Below, piece by piece: positions 16,559 to 24,862 of a stretch of 64,000 bases of DNA (positions are counted from its first letter, which is position 1; the number at the start of each line of letters is the position of its first letter). The notes under the pieces are model-generated. The model saw only the letters and a program-made list of their open reading frames with translations. It made no database searches and had not been told where the DNA came from. The translations under genes and the position numbers were made by a program. The DNA is from Ruminococcus sp. GTDB lineage: Bacteria > Bacillota > Clostridia > Oscillospirales > Ruminococcaceae. The DNA lies in assembly GCA_017484095.1 (NCBI GenBank), contig JAFUTU010000033.1:62001-126000 (forward strand), given 5' to 3'.

Positions 16559-17473
16559 ATGAGCGAAAACCTTAACGCAATTGAGATAAGAGGTCTGACA
16601 AAATCCTTTCGGGGGCTGTATGCGCTCGACGGGCTTGATATGACCGTCCCTGTCGGTGCGATATACGGCTTTATCGGCGAGAACGGTTCGGGCAAGTCCA
16701 CCACCGAAAAGCTCATCTGCGGGCATCTTGTACCTGACAGCGGAAAGATACGTCTGTTTGGAAAGAAATACTGTAACCCGGGTGTGAGGGTTCGTGTAGG
16801 TGCGCTTATTGAGAACGCAGGCTGCTTTCCTAATGCAAGCATATATCAGAATCTGATGATGCAGGCGATCAACTTAGGACTTGCAGACAGAGATGAGGAA
16901 ATTCGGCGTGTATTGAGGATCGTACGCATGGAGGTCAATGCTAAGCTGAAATTCAAGAAATGCTCCCTCGGCATGAAGCAGAGAGTCGGCATTGCAATGG
17001 CTCTGCTGGGCGACCCTGCCCTGCTGATACTGGACGAGCCTATCAACGGTCTCGACACGGACGGTATGCGCATCATGCGTGAGATACTTGTTGATATTAC
17101 GCAGAATTACGGCTGTACTGTGCTTATCTCGTCGCACATTCTGGGCGAGCTTGAAAAAATAGCGACCCACTATGGTATTATTCGTCAGGGGAAAATGATA
17201 CAGGAGCTTACCGCAAAGGAAATGGAAAGCCGCTGTCAGGTGTTCGCATCGGTGAAGGCTAAAGATATGCAGAGTACATTTTTAGTGCTAAATCATTTCT
17301 TTAAGAATGTGAAACTGGTTGACGGTTATGTTCGGGTCTATGATGTCGATGATACGGAAAAGATAGTCGATATTCTTATGAAAAACGGAATCGCTGTCAG
17401 CGAGATAAAGAAAAACAGGATAGGCTTGGAGGAATATTATGTCGAGCTTATGTCACAAAAGGAGGCGGTCTGA
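16559..17473 (+). CDS. BcrA-like ABC transporter ATPase (first pair)
   Basis: 304 residues. Walker A GENGSGKST (near residue 40), a non-canonical signature CSLGMKQR, Walker B LLILDEPINGLD, and switch His in ISSHILGELE are all present. The C-terminal extension of 80 residues is typical of the BcrA/lantibiotic-protection group, which exports bacitracin-like or lantibiotic peptides. AAAGGAGTGAG precedes ATG. The adjoining permease gene starts immediately after its stop. It is closely related to the ATPase at 18314, so the pair arose by duplication. Confidence 0.88.
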   Translation: MSENLNAIEIRGLTKSFRGLYALDGLDMTVPVGAIYGFIGENGSGKSTTEKLICGHLVPDSGKIRLFGKKYCNPGVRVRVGALIENAGCFPNASIYQNLMMQAINLGLADRDEEIRRVLRIVRMEVNAKLKFKKCSLGMKQRVGIAMALLGDPALLILDEPINGLDTDGMRIMREILVDITQNYGCTVLISSHILGELEKIATHYGIIRQGKMIQELTAKEMESRCQVFASVKAKDMQSTFLVLNHFFKNVKLVDGYVRVYDVDDTEKIVDILMKNGIAVSEIKKNRIGLEEYYVELMSQKEAV

Positions 17474-18301
17474 ATGACAGAGGCAAGGACACTGACCTTT
17501 GAGACTCCGAGCTTTTACAAACGGCTGAAAGGTATGCTTGGTGTTGATTTTTACCGTTTGTTCCATACGCCGATGTACTACATCTTTCTGGCGATCGCTG
17601 CGATCATTCCTGCGATGGTGCTTGGCAGCGAAGGTCAGCCAAATGCTCAGGGCGAGGTCGTGCGAATGTACCGAAACACATGGAACATCATAGCTGCCGA
17701 CACTCCGCTTTATATCATAAACAACATAGGCGAATACGCCAATATGAATATGGTGTTTATCTTCGGCGGTATCATGGTTTCGATATTCATCGGGCACGAT
17801 TACAAAAGCGGATATGTCAAGCAGCTGTTCACCACTCACGCACTAAAATGCGATTATATGTTGTCGAAATCGATAGTCGGGGCGTTCTCTATGGCGTGTA
17901 TGTGCGTGACATATCTGTTGGGCGGTGCATTTGCAGGAATCATGTCGGGTGTGGATATGAGTGTGAATGCAGGCTCTCTGATGATAGCAATACTCGGCAA
18001 AATGGTGATGAGCGTCGGCTGGGCGAGCCTTTATACAATGCTTAATGTGATATTCAGACGCTACTTTGGTATCTGCATTACTCTGAGTTTTGTTATCGGA
18101 ACAGGTATTCCAATTATTGGCGCGGCAGCATTGATAGGCAACAATTTTGCGCTGAATATTTTCCTTTATGGCTCGTCGGTAAATGCTTGCCTTTCAAGCA
18201 ACATCGGAGCGCTTCTGATCTGCATTATCGTTTCATGCGTGTGGGCGGTTGTGTATAATATTGTCGGCTCTGTGATACTTTCACGCTGTGACGTTTACTA
18301 A
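17474..18301 (+). CDS. ABC-2 type permease (partner of the first ATPase)
   Basis: 275 residues with about six transmembrane helices. The first helix follows LGVDFYRLFHTPMYY, and a large extracytoplasmic loop separates it from the second (GIMVSIFIGHDYKSGYVKQLF), the BcrB/ABC-2 pattern of peptide exporters and lantibiotic immunity permeases. AAGGAGG is eight bases upstream of ATG. It directly follows the ATPase stop, so the two are coupled. Confidence 0.82.
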   Translation: MTEARTLTFETPSFYKRLKGMLGVDFYRLFHTPMYYIFLAIAAIIPAMVLGSEGQPNAQGEVVRMYRNTWNIIAADTPLYIINNIGEYANMNMVFIFGGIMVSIFIGHDYKSGYVKQLFTTHALKCDYMLSKSIVGAFSMACMCVTYLLGGAFAGIMSGVDMSVNAGSLMIAILGKMVMSVGWASLYTMLNVIFRRYFGICITLSFVIGTGIPIIGAAALIGNNFALNIFLYGSSVNACLSSNIGALLICIIVSCVWAVVYNIVGSVILSRCDVY

Positions 18302-18313
18302 GGAGGTGCGGTC

Positions 18314-19219
18314 ATGAACGCTATTGAGATAAAAGATCTGACCAAACGCTTCGGCAGCAAGCAGGCTGTCAAGGGCTTGAATATGACCGTTCCCGAGGGT
18401 GCGATATACGGCTTTATCGGAGAAAACGGCAGCGGCAAATCCACCACCGAGAAAATACTCTGCGGACTGTTGCCCTTTGACAGCGGCAGCGTTCGGCTTT
18501 ACGGCAAGGACTACACCGACCCTGATCTGCGTGCCAAGATAGGTGTGCTGATCGAAACCCCGGGGTGCTTTCCAAATATCAGTGTGTGGAATAACATGAT
18601 GATTCAGGCGGCGAACCTGGGCATTGCAGATGCTGAGGCTGAGGTCGCAAAGGTGCTTAAAACTGTGCGAATGGAGGGTGCAGCTTCTAATAAATTCAAA
18701 AACTGCTCACTAGGTATGAAGCAGAGGATAGGCATTGCAATGGCGCTGCTCGGCAACCCTCGTTTGCTGGTGCTGGACGAGCCGATCAACGGTCTTGACG
18801 CTGACGGTATGAGGATAATGCGTGAGGTGCTGACCGACATCACAAAAAACTACAAGTGTACAGTTCTGATCTCGTCGCATATCCTGACTGAGCTCGAAAA
18901 GATAGCGACCCACTACGGTATTATAAAAGGCGGCGAGATGATAGGAGAAATGACCGCCGCAGAGCTTGACGCAAACTGCCGGACGTTTGTTGCGCTCAAG
19001 GTCGCCGATATGAACAGGACCAAGCTGTTGCTTTGCAGTAAATACTCCCGCGTTGAAGAGAATGATGACGGATATATCCGCATTTACGACCTGACCGAGC
19101 CGGAGGAGATCGTGACGTTTCTTTACAACAACGGTGTAATTATACAGGAGATAGAAAGCTCAAAGATAGGGCTTGAGGAATACTATATCGACCTGATTAA
19201 CGAGAGGAGCGTGCAGTGA
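18314..19219 (+). CDS. BcrA-like ABC transporter ATPase (second pair)
   Basis: 301 residues, clearly paralogous to the ATPase at 16559 along its whole length. Walker A GENGSGKST, signature CSLGMKQRIG, Walker B LVLDEPINGLD and ISSH are intact. AAGGAGGTGCG precedes ATG. Expected to energise the next permease in exporting or displacing a membrane-active peptide. No bacteriocin structural or modification genes are nearby, so it may be a stand-alone resistance module. Confidence 0.88.
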   Translation: MNAIEIKDLTKRFGSKQAVKGLNMTVPEGAIYGFIGENGSGKSTTEKILCGLLPFDSGSVRLYGKDYTDPDLRAKIGVLIETPGCFPNISVWNNMMIQAANLGIADAEAEVAKVLKTVRMEGAASNKFKNCSLGMKQRIGIAMALLGNPRLLVLDEPINGLDADGMRIMREVLTDITKNYKCTVLISSHILTELEKIATHYGIIKGGEMIGEMTAAELDANCRTFVALKVADMNRTKLLLCSKYSRVEENDDGYIRIYDLTEPEEIVTFLYNNGVIIQEIESSKIGLEEYYIDLINERSVQ

Positions 19220-20040
19220 TGGACCGTCTGAAAACTATGCTTAAAGTCGATACACGGAGAATGTTCACCACAAGGCTTTTTTACATCATGGTGGGCATAG
19301 CACTGTGTATGCCGATAGCGATACTTGTTATGACATCATCTCTTGCAGGAACGGAAAATATCGACCCCAAAACAGGTGAAGTAACAGTGGTCGAGGGCTT
19401 TGACAGCGCATGGCAGATGATAGGCTCCGAGGGCGGATTCGATATGATGTCGAAAGGAACAGCTTCTGCACAGGCAGACGAAAGCTCCGATATGGGATCG
19501 GGCATGGATATGACAAGTATGTGCAACATCAACCTTGTGTACATGATGACAGGCATATTTCTTTGCTTGTTTGTAGGCGAGGATTTCAGAAGCGGCTATG
19601 CGAAAAATCTGTTTACCGTCCGTGCCAAAAAGGGAGACTACGTCGCTTCAAAGACCATCATGGGACTTGTTGCAGGCACTGCGATGCTTATCGCTTTCTT
19701 TATAGGAACATTACTCGGCGGAAAGATCGCAGGACTGCCTTTTGACCTCGGGAATTCAGGAATAGATGGACTTGTGATGTGTATGCTTGCAAAGATACTT
19801 CTGACCGGAGTGTTTGCGGCGATATTCCTTGCCATGAGCGTGTATGCGAAAAAGAAAACATGGCTGTCCATCCTGCTGTCACTGGGCGCAGGGATGCTGC
19901 TGTTTATGATGATACCGATGGTAACTCCGCTTGATTCCAGCATTATGAATGTAGTTATCTGCCTTGCAGGAAGTGCTATGTTCTGCTTCGGGCTTGGGGC
20001 GATCAGTAAGTTGGTGCTTAATAAAACAAGCTTGGTATGA
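19219..20040 (+). CDS. ABC-2 type permease (partner of the second ATPase)
   Basis: 273 residues with about six hydrophobic segments. A long loop after the first helix contains a Met/Ser-rich stretch (DMMSKGTASAQADESSDMGSGM), then GIFLCLFVGEDFRSGYAKNLF matches the second-helix motif of the first permease. Start is ATG at 19219, overlapping the ATPase stop by one base; a GTG three bases earlier is also possible. The last gene before a strong terminator. Confidence 0.82.
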   Translation: MDRLKTMLKVDTRRMFTTRLFYIMVGIALCMPIAILVMTSSLAGTENIDPKTGEVTVVEGFDSAWQMIGSEGGFDMMSKGTASAQADESSDMGSGMDMTSMCNINLVYMMTGIFLCLFVGEDFRSGYAKNLFTVRAKKGDYVASKTIMGLVAGTAMLIAFFIGTLLGGKIAGLPFDLGNSGIDGLVMCMLAKILLTGVFAAIFLAMSVYAKKKTWLSILLSLGAGMLLFMMIPMVTPLDSSIMNVVICLAGSAMFCFGLGAISKLVLNKTSLV

Positions 20041-20049
20041 ATATATAGA

Positions 20050-20092
20050 AAAGGCATTGTGCTTAAATACAAGTATAATGTCTTTTTTTCTC
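20050..20092 (+). terminator. Terminator after the tandem ABC genes
   Basis: A 15-bp stem (20050-20064 with 20071-20085), three positions of which are G-U pairs, followed by TTTT. Confidence 0.8.
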
Positions 20093-21077
20093 TTTTAGAT
20101 TTATAATAAGTGCAATCAATTAAAATTGAATAGGTTCTGAAAAGAAATAATCAAGGCTATGCTCTGCGTACACGATCACGGAGGACATGGCCCTTTTCTT
20201 ATGTTACAATCGTCCGATTAACAAATACTCTGTTGATAAGGCGTTGCTTACGACACGCCATTCGCTAATTATATCAAAAAACAGACGCAATACCCAAGCT
20301 GGGTGTTGCGCCCGTTTTGCGTTTTAAATATGGAATTTTTATCTTGAATCCTCGATGAAATTCGGATTATGGAATTACGGCACGGCGATATTTTTTCTGA
20401 TATACATAAAAAAGAGAGTTATCGTCAGCATTATTCATTCCGAAAAGCGAATATCTATAACGTCATATTGAAAATAATAACACTCTGTAAGAATGAAATA
20501 ATTGTCAGCATCAAAAATGATAAAATCTGTCATCAAAGTTATTCTTCTCTACCGTTAAGAGCCAATCGCCCTCGCACTCTGAATTATTCCCTGCCCTTTC
20601 TCGCCCATGTGCAGAATAACAAAGAGGTGCATACTTTATCCGCCTTGATTATCTTTTCCTACAAACTACAATTTGTCCAGTTAACCTTTTTCAACGCTTT
20701 TTCTAAATTGACTTATATAAGGAGTCTATTTTTCAAGCATTAACTATTTCTTTCACAAATATACTTCCCCCCTTGCCATTCGACTGTTATATATTTCTAC
20801 GAAATTTTTAGGATAGGTTGTATTTTCGCCGTTCCCACCCCTTACCTTTTGAAGGGATACAACTATTTCTTGATTATCGCTTTTACGTCAGAATCCGCAC
20901 CAAAAGCAAAATGGATTTAAAATCCGTTACCATTACTTATCGACCAATTGCAGATTGAAGCTTTCTATCTCCCATTACAAACGATAGTCAACACTCATAA
21001 CCGAAAATATGTAAATCGCCAATAATACACCGATACCGCTTGTCGCACAGATCCGCTGTCTCGCCCCAGCACTACAA
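20093..21077. other. Long non-coding stretch, probably decayed mobile-element DNA
   Basis: About 985 bp of AT-rich sequence with no credible gene. A 124-codon frame at 20369 has no ribosome binding site and an implausible composition. A hairpin at about 20286-20309 (GCAATACCCA / TGGGTGTTGC) is the only clear structure. Because an excisionase-like gene and an integrase remnant follow, I infer degraded mobile-element DNA. Confidence 0.4.
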
Positions 21078-21248
21078 ATGCTCACGGTCAAGGAATGTGC
21101 TGCACTTGTTGATGGGCTTTCCGAGCATACGGTGCGTCAGCTTTGCACTCAGGATAAGATCGCCCATGTAAGAGCAGGTGCAGGGCGTAACGGCAAGATA
21201 CTTGTGAGCAAAGTGTCGCTGTTGAAATATCTCGGCATAGCAAGCTGA
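21078..21248 (+). CDS. Small excisionase-like helix-turn-helix protein
   Basis: 56 residues: LTVKECAALVDGLSEHTVRQLCTQDKIAHVRAG matches the MerR-like winged helix of excisionase/DNA-binding proteins that accompany tyrosine recombinases; RNGKILVSKVSLLKYLG completes the wing. Ribosome binding site is not evident. Position directly before the integrase remnant fits the xis-int order of Tn916-like elements. It may be intact but is likely functionless without the integrase. Confidence 0.65.
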   Translation: MLTVKECAALVDGLSEHTVRQLCTQDKIAHVRAGAGRNGKILVSKVSLLKYLGIAS

Positions 21249-21250
21249 AG

Positions 21251-21721
21251 GTGATTATTAATTTGAGCACGAGAATCGAGGAAAGCTGCAAGACAAAAGC
21301 AGGTGACCGTTGGCTTTACATGGACGATGAAACTATGGATATGCTGAAAGAATATCGAAAGCATTATGATAAGGTTGCAAAGTCCTACGGCAACAAGTGG
21401 AATTACTTTGCAAAGGCAGTATTCTTTTCGACTCACAATCCGGGGTATTTTATGATCCCAAGCACAGCGAGAAACTGGCTGCATAATTTCACAAAGATAA
21501 ACCACTTGCCGAGGATACACCCACATCAATTCAGATATACAGCGATCAGCTTGCAACTTCAGAATGGTATCAGCATAACCGAAGCTGCAAAGAGGGCAGT
21601 ACACTCCCGACCAGATGTAACGCTTCGTACCTACAGCTATACTCTCAAAGACAATGACCGCCATTGCTGTGAGGTAGTTACCAAAGCTATACCGAAAATG
21701 CCTAAGCGCAAAACAGGCTGA
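21251..21721 (+). pseudogene. Truncated tyrosine recombinase (integrase), C-terminal catalytic part
   Basis: The 156 codons match only the end of Tn916-type integrases. H-x-x-R is present as HQFR, the next catalytic His survives in AVHSRPDV (usually GH), and the nucleophile Tyr in LRTYSYT. The N-terminal arm, core-binding domain and the first catalytic Arg are missing, so the protein cannot be an active recombinase. The frame begins with GTG but no binding site suits it. Tail: DNDRHCCEVVTKAIP. Confidence 0.8.
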
Positions 21722-21776
21722 TAGCTTACACAAAGTTACGTTAAATGCAAGCTCTGATAACTTGCAGTAGCTTAAA

Positions 21777-21797
21777 AGTTGACCGTTTGTTGACCAA
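21777..21797 (+). repeat. Candidate right att-like repeat
   Basis: AGTTGACC-N4-GTTG-N-CCAA, the same pattern as at 11405, located 55 bases beyond the integrase remnant stop, where an attachment site is expected. The four central bases and one other differ between copies. Confidence 0.4.
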
Positions 21798-21864
21798 AGC
21801 GGTTTTCAAGCGGTCACATAAAGCTGCAAAGTGCTTGAAAATGCGCGGTTTGTGAGTGTAGGGG

Positions 21865-21893
21865 TTGCTTTTTAAGCACAAATGTGTTATAAT
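21865..21893 (+). promoter_or_regulatory. Promoter of the GH13 gene
   Basis: TTGCTT (21865-21870), 17 bases, TATAAT (21888-21893). Confidence 0.65.
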
Positions 21894-21966
21894 AATCACT
21901 GTGATTTGTCACTGTAAATTATTCTGTACATATTATTGTACAGTTAACAACGAAAGGAAGATATAT

Positions 21967-23277
21967 ATGTGGGCATATGAAAGTGTGTTTTATCAGATAT
22001 ATCCTCTGGGATTCTGCGGAGCGCCGTTTGAAAATGACGGTGTGCAGGAAAGCAGGATAAACAGGGTGATAGACTGGATACCTCATATCAAAAAGCTTGG
22101 TGCAAATGCGATCTATTTCTCGCCTGTGTTTGAATCTGACACTCACGGCTACAACACAAGGGATTACAAAAAGATCGACTGTCGTTTGGGAACGAATGAA
22201 GACTTCAAAAAAGTATGTGATGAGCTTCACAGTGCAGGTATAAAGGTAGTGCTTGACGGCGTTTTCAATCATGTTGGCAGGGGCTTCTGGGCGTTTCAGG
22301 ACGTTCTAAAGAACCGCGAGAATTCTCCATATAAGGATTGGTTCAACATCAATTTCGGAGGAAACAGCAATTATAATGACGGACTATGGTACGAAGGCTG
22401 GGAAGGTCATTATGATCTGGTAAAGCTGAACCTCTATAACCCTCAGGTAGTGGATCATATACTTGAATGCATAACAGGCTGGGTGAATGAATTTGACATC
22501 GACGGCCTAAGGCTGGATGTTGCTTACTGCCTTGATAAGGGATTTTTGATGAGACTCAGACAGCATTGCGATTGGCTGAAGCAGGACTTTATACTCATCG
22601 GCGAACTGCTGCACGGTGATTACTCACAATGGGTAAATCCCGAGATGCTGCACTCCTGCACAAATTATGAGTGCTACAAAGGGCTTTATTCAAGCTTCAA
22701 CAGTATGAATATGTTTGAGATATGTCATTCTTTGAAGAATCAGTTCGGCCCTGAACAGTGGTGCAGATACAGAGGAATGCACCTTTTATGCTTTACCGAC
22801 AATCATGATGTTTCCAGGATCGCCAGCCAGCTAACTAATGAAAAGCATCTGCCGCTTATATACGGAATGTTATTCGGTATGCCCGGTATGCCTTGTGTTT
22901 ATTACGGTTCCGAATGGGGCACCAAAGCCAACAAAAGTGAAGGAGACCCTGCTCTCAGAGTAAGCTTTGATAACCCTGAGTGGAATGATCTGACAGAATT
23001 GATTTCAAAACTAGCTGATATACATAAAAACAGCAAAGCGCTTTGTTACGGGTCAATAAAGATACCTGTTCTAACAAACAAGCAGTGCATCATAGAACGC
23101 GAGTGTGACGGAGAGAGGATACTTGTAGCTATAAATGCAGACGATCAGCCTTTTACTGCTCACTTCGATGCAGGCTGCGGACAGGCAGAAGAACTGATAA
23201 CAGGAACTATCCACGATTTTGGCGGAGGCAGCGAACTTAAACCATATTCTGTTGAATACTGGAAAATGGAAAGATAA
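21967..23277 (+). CDS. GH13 alpha-amylase family glycosidase, cytoplasmic
   Basis: 436 residues without a signal peptide. The four GH13 regions are present: region I DGVFNH, region II GLRLDVAY with nucleophile D184, region III with acid/base E213 (IGELLHGD), and region IV FTDNHD with D281. The order and length suggest a cyclomaltodextrinase/maltogenic-type enzyme acting on imported maltodextrins; exact specificity is uncertain. ATG at 21967 has GAAAGGAAG eight bases upstream. No transporter genes adjoin it. Confidence 0.85.
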   Translation: MWAYESVFYQIYPLGFCGAPFENDGVQESRINRVIDWIPHIKKLGANAIYFSPVFESDTHGYNTRDYKKIDCRLGTNEDFKKVCDELHSAGIKVVLDGVFNHVGRGFWAFQDVLKNRENSPYKDWFNINFGGNSNYNDGLWYEGWEGHYDLVKLNLYNPQVVDHILECITGWVNEFDIDGLRLDVAYCLDKGFLMRLRQHCDWLKQDFILIGELLHGDYSQWVNPEMLHSCTNYECYKGLYSSFNSMNMFEICHSLKNQFGPEQWCRYRGMHLLCFTDNHDVSRIASQLTNEKHLPLIYGMLFGMPGMPCVYYGSEWGTKANKSEGDPALRVSFDNPEWNDLTELISKLADIHKNSKALCYGSIKIPVLTNKQCIIERECDGERILVAINADDQPFTAHFDAGCGQAEELITGTIHDFGGGSELKPYSVEYWKMER

Positions 23278-23281
23278 TATA

Positions 23282-23313
23282 AACCGTCTGAGTATTAACT
23301 CAGACGGTTCTTT
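23282..23313. terminator. Bidirectional terminator
   Basis: Perfect 12-bp stem AACCGTCTGAGT / ACTCAGACGGTT with a four-base loop and CTTTTC tail, between convergent genes. Confidence 0.85.
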
Positions 23314-23763
23314 TCACTCCTCATCGGATGCTCTGTTCAAAAGTTCTGATATAAATTCAGCTGATTCTTTCAGCTTTATCATATCGCTGTCGCTAATATT
23401 ATCAAATCTGTTCTGAAGATTGTCAAGAAATTCTTTTTCAGCCTCAGCGATTATTGAACGTGCCTCTTCGGACAAAGAGATATTCACTATTCTTTTGTTG
23501 TTCTTATCTTGTTCTCTGGTAACGTAGCCCTTCTCGGTCAACTTTCCCGCAGCTCTCGTTATCTGCTCATTTGAGGTATCAACAAGCTTAGCAAGTGTTC
23601 CCATTGAAACACTGCCATTATAATAGAGCGTCATCATCATTATCAGCTGTATTCTTGTGAGATCAAAAACCTTTTTATTGAATGTTCCCATTACAGCCTT
23701 TCTGAAAGATGGAAACATTTCATACAAAGCCATAACGGCTTCCCTTCTGTCCGAACTGTTCAT
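23314..23763 (-). CDS. MarR-family transcriptional regulator
   Basis: 149 residues with the winged helix at about 30-100 (LTRIQLIMMMTLYYNGSVSMGTLAKLVDTSNEQITRAAGKLTEKGYVTRE, wing at DKNNKRIVNISLS). MarR proteins usually repress drug or stress genes in response to small molecules. ATG at 23763 lies nine bases after GGAG; an ATG three codons earlier touches the binding site. It is divergent from mrp, whose promoter has a palindrome at 23911 that could be its operator. Confidence 0.85.
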   Translation of the reverse strand: MNSSDRREAVMALYEMFPSFRKAVMGTFNKKVFDLTRIQLIMMMTLYYNGSVSMGTLAKLVDTSNEQITRAAGKLTEKGYVTREQDKNNKRIVNISLSEEARSIIAEAEKEFLDNLQNRFDNISDSDMIKLKESAEFISELLNRASDEE

Positions 23764-23805
23764 TAATATCATCTCCGATGCAATTCAATTCAAATAATAA
23801 TATAA

Positions 23806-23834
23806 AGTATAACTAAATAATCTGTATTTGTCAA
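23806..23834 (-). promoter_or_regulatory. Promoter of the MarR gene
   Basis: On the minus strand TTGACA (23834-23829), 17 bases, TATACT (23811-23806). Confidence 0.7.
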
Positions 23835-23884
23835 TACCAATATGAATAATACTTTGTATTTGATAATAATAAACAGTGCAAGGC

Positions 23885-23930
23885 TTTACAAATAACGCGA
23901 ACTGTGATATAATATCAGCAGGCTGATATT
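23885..23930 (+). promoter_or_regulatory. mrp promoter with overlapping palindromic operator
   Basis: TTTACA (23885-23890), 17 bases, TATAAT (23908-23913). A perfect palindrome AATATCAGC-AG-GCTGATATT (23911-23930) overlaps the -10 and the expected transcription start. T-rich DNA follows, so an attenuator is an alternative, though a two-base loop is tight. Confidence 0.65.
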
Positions 23931-23987
23931 ATATGTTTTTTATTTTTTGAGCTAAAATATTTATAAAACTCGAAAGGAAGATAATTT

Positions 23988-24815
23988 ATGAGCGAAGAAT
24001 GTGCCCGCAACTGTTCTTCATGCGGAGTAGACTGCCCTTCAAGAAAGCCCGAGAGCCTTCTTGCCGATCTTAACCCTTTAAGCGCCGTAAAGAAAGTCTA
24101 CGCAGTAATGAGCGGTAAGGGCGGTGTAGGAAAATCAATAGTAACAAGTATGCTTTCTGTGCTTGCCCAGAGAAAGGGTCTGAAAACAGCTATTCTCGAT
24201 GCAGATATAACAGGACCCTCGATACCCACGGCATTTAATATTCACACAAAAGCTGTGGGCACCGAGCAGGGCTTGGAGCCTGTAGTTACAGCAAAAGGCA
24301 TACAGGTCATGTCACTTAATCTGCTTCTTGAAAACGAGACCGACCCTGTTGTTTGGCGTGGTCCTGTAATTGCAGGTGCAGTTAAGCAGTTCTGGACTGA
24401 CGTTATCTGGCGTGATGTAGACGTTATGTTTATTGATATGCCTCCCGGGACAGGCGATGTACCGCTTACTGTGTTCCAGTCAGTGCCCGTTGACGGTATA
24501 ATCGTTGTTACATCTCCTCAGGAGCTTGTTTCGATGATAGTTGAAAAGGCTGTAAATATGGCAGATATGATGAACATACCCGTAATGGGACTTGTTGAGA
24601 ATATGTCATACTATGAATGTCCTGATTGCGGCAAGCGCCACAGTATCTTTGGCGAGAGCCGCATTGAAAAAACAGCTGAACAGTTCGGCATACCGAACAC
24701 AGCTAAGCTGCCTATTGCCCCACAGCTAGCCAAGTGGTGTGATGAGGGTCTTATTGAGCTTTTCGAGGGCGAATGGCTTGACAGCATGAGTGATGAGCTT
24801 ACAAAGAATATATGA
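23988..24815 (+). CDS. mrp: Mrp/NBP35-family iron-sulfur carrier ATPase
   Basis: 275 residues. The N-terminus has a four-cysteine cluster (C5, C9, C12, C16) as in NBP35-type proteins. A deviant Walker A, SGKGGVGKS, begins near residue 42; DADITGPS and FIDMPPGTGD follow, and a CPDCG motif (near 213) lies toward the C-terminus. Mrp proteins bind and transfer Fe-S clusters. No DUF59 domain is fused. GAAAGGAAG precedes ATG. The promoter carries a palindrome, so it may be regulated separately from the other genes. Confidence 0.92.
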   Translation: MSEECARNCSSCGVDCPSRKPESLLADLNPLSAVKKVYAVMSGKGGVGKSIVTSMLSVLAQRKGLKTAILDADITGPSIPTAFNIHTKAVGTEQGLEPVVTAKGIQVMSLNLLLENETDPVVWRGPVIAGAVKQFWTDVIWRDVDVMFIDMPPGTGDVPLTVFQSVPVDGIIVVTSPQELVSMIVEKAVNMADMMNIPVMGLVENMSYYECPDCGKRHSIFGESRIEKTAEQFGIPNTAKLPIAPQLAKWCDEGLIELFEGEWLDSMSDELTKNI

Positions 24816-24817
24816 TC

Positions 24818-24851
24818 ATAAAACGTCTGCTTTTAGTAGACGTTTTATATT
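24818..24851 (+). terminator. Terminator after mrp
   Basis: 11-bp stem ATAAAACGTCT / AGACGTTTTAT just past the stop codon. Confidence 0.75.
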
Positions 24852-24862
24852 AGCATAAGGCG

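Noticed and set aside
20286-20311. Hairpin as an attachment site or origin
   Set aside because: Only a single stem-loop is seen, with no repeats or iterons; it may be a stray terminator.
20369-20743. 124-codon frame in the gap before the integrase remnant
   Set aside because: No ribosome binding site, no recognisable domain, composition like random AT-rich DNA.
21865-21966. Upstream extension of the GH13 protein
   Set aside because: The extra codons coincide with the promoter (TTGCTT-17-TATAAT) and lack a binding site; GAAAGGAAG fits ATG 21967.
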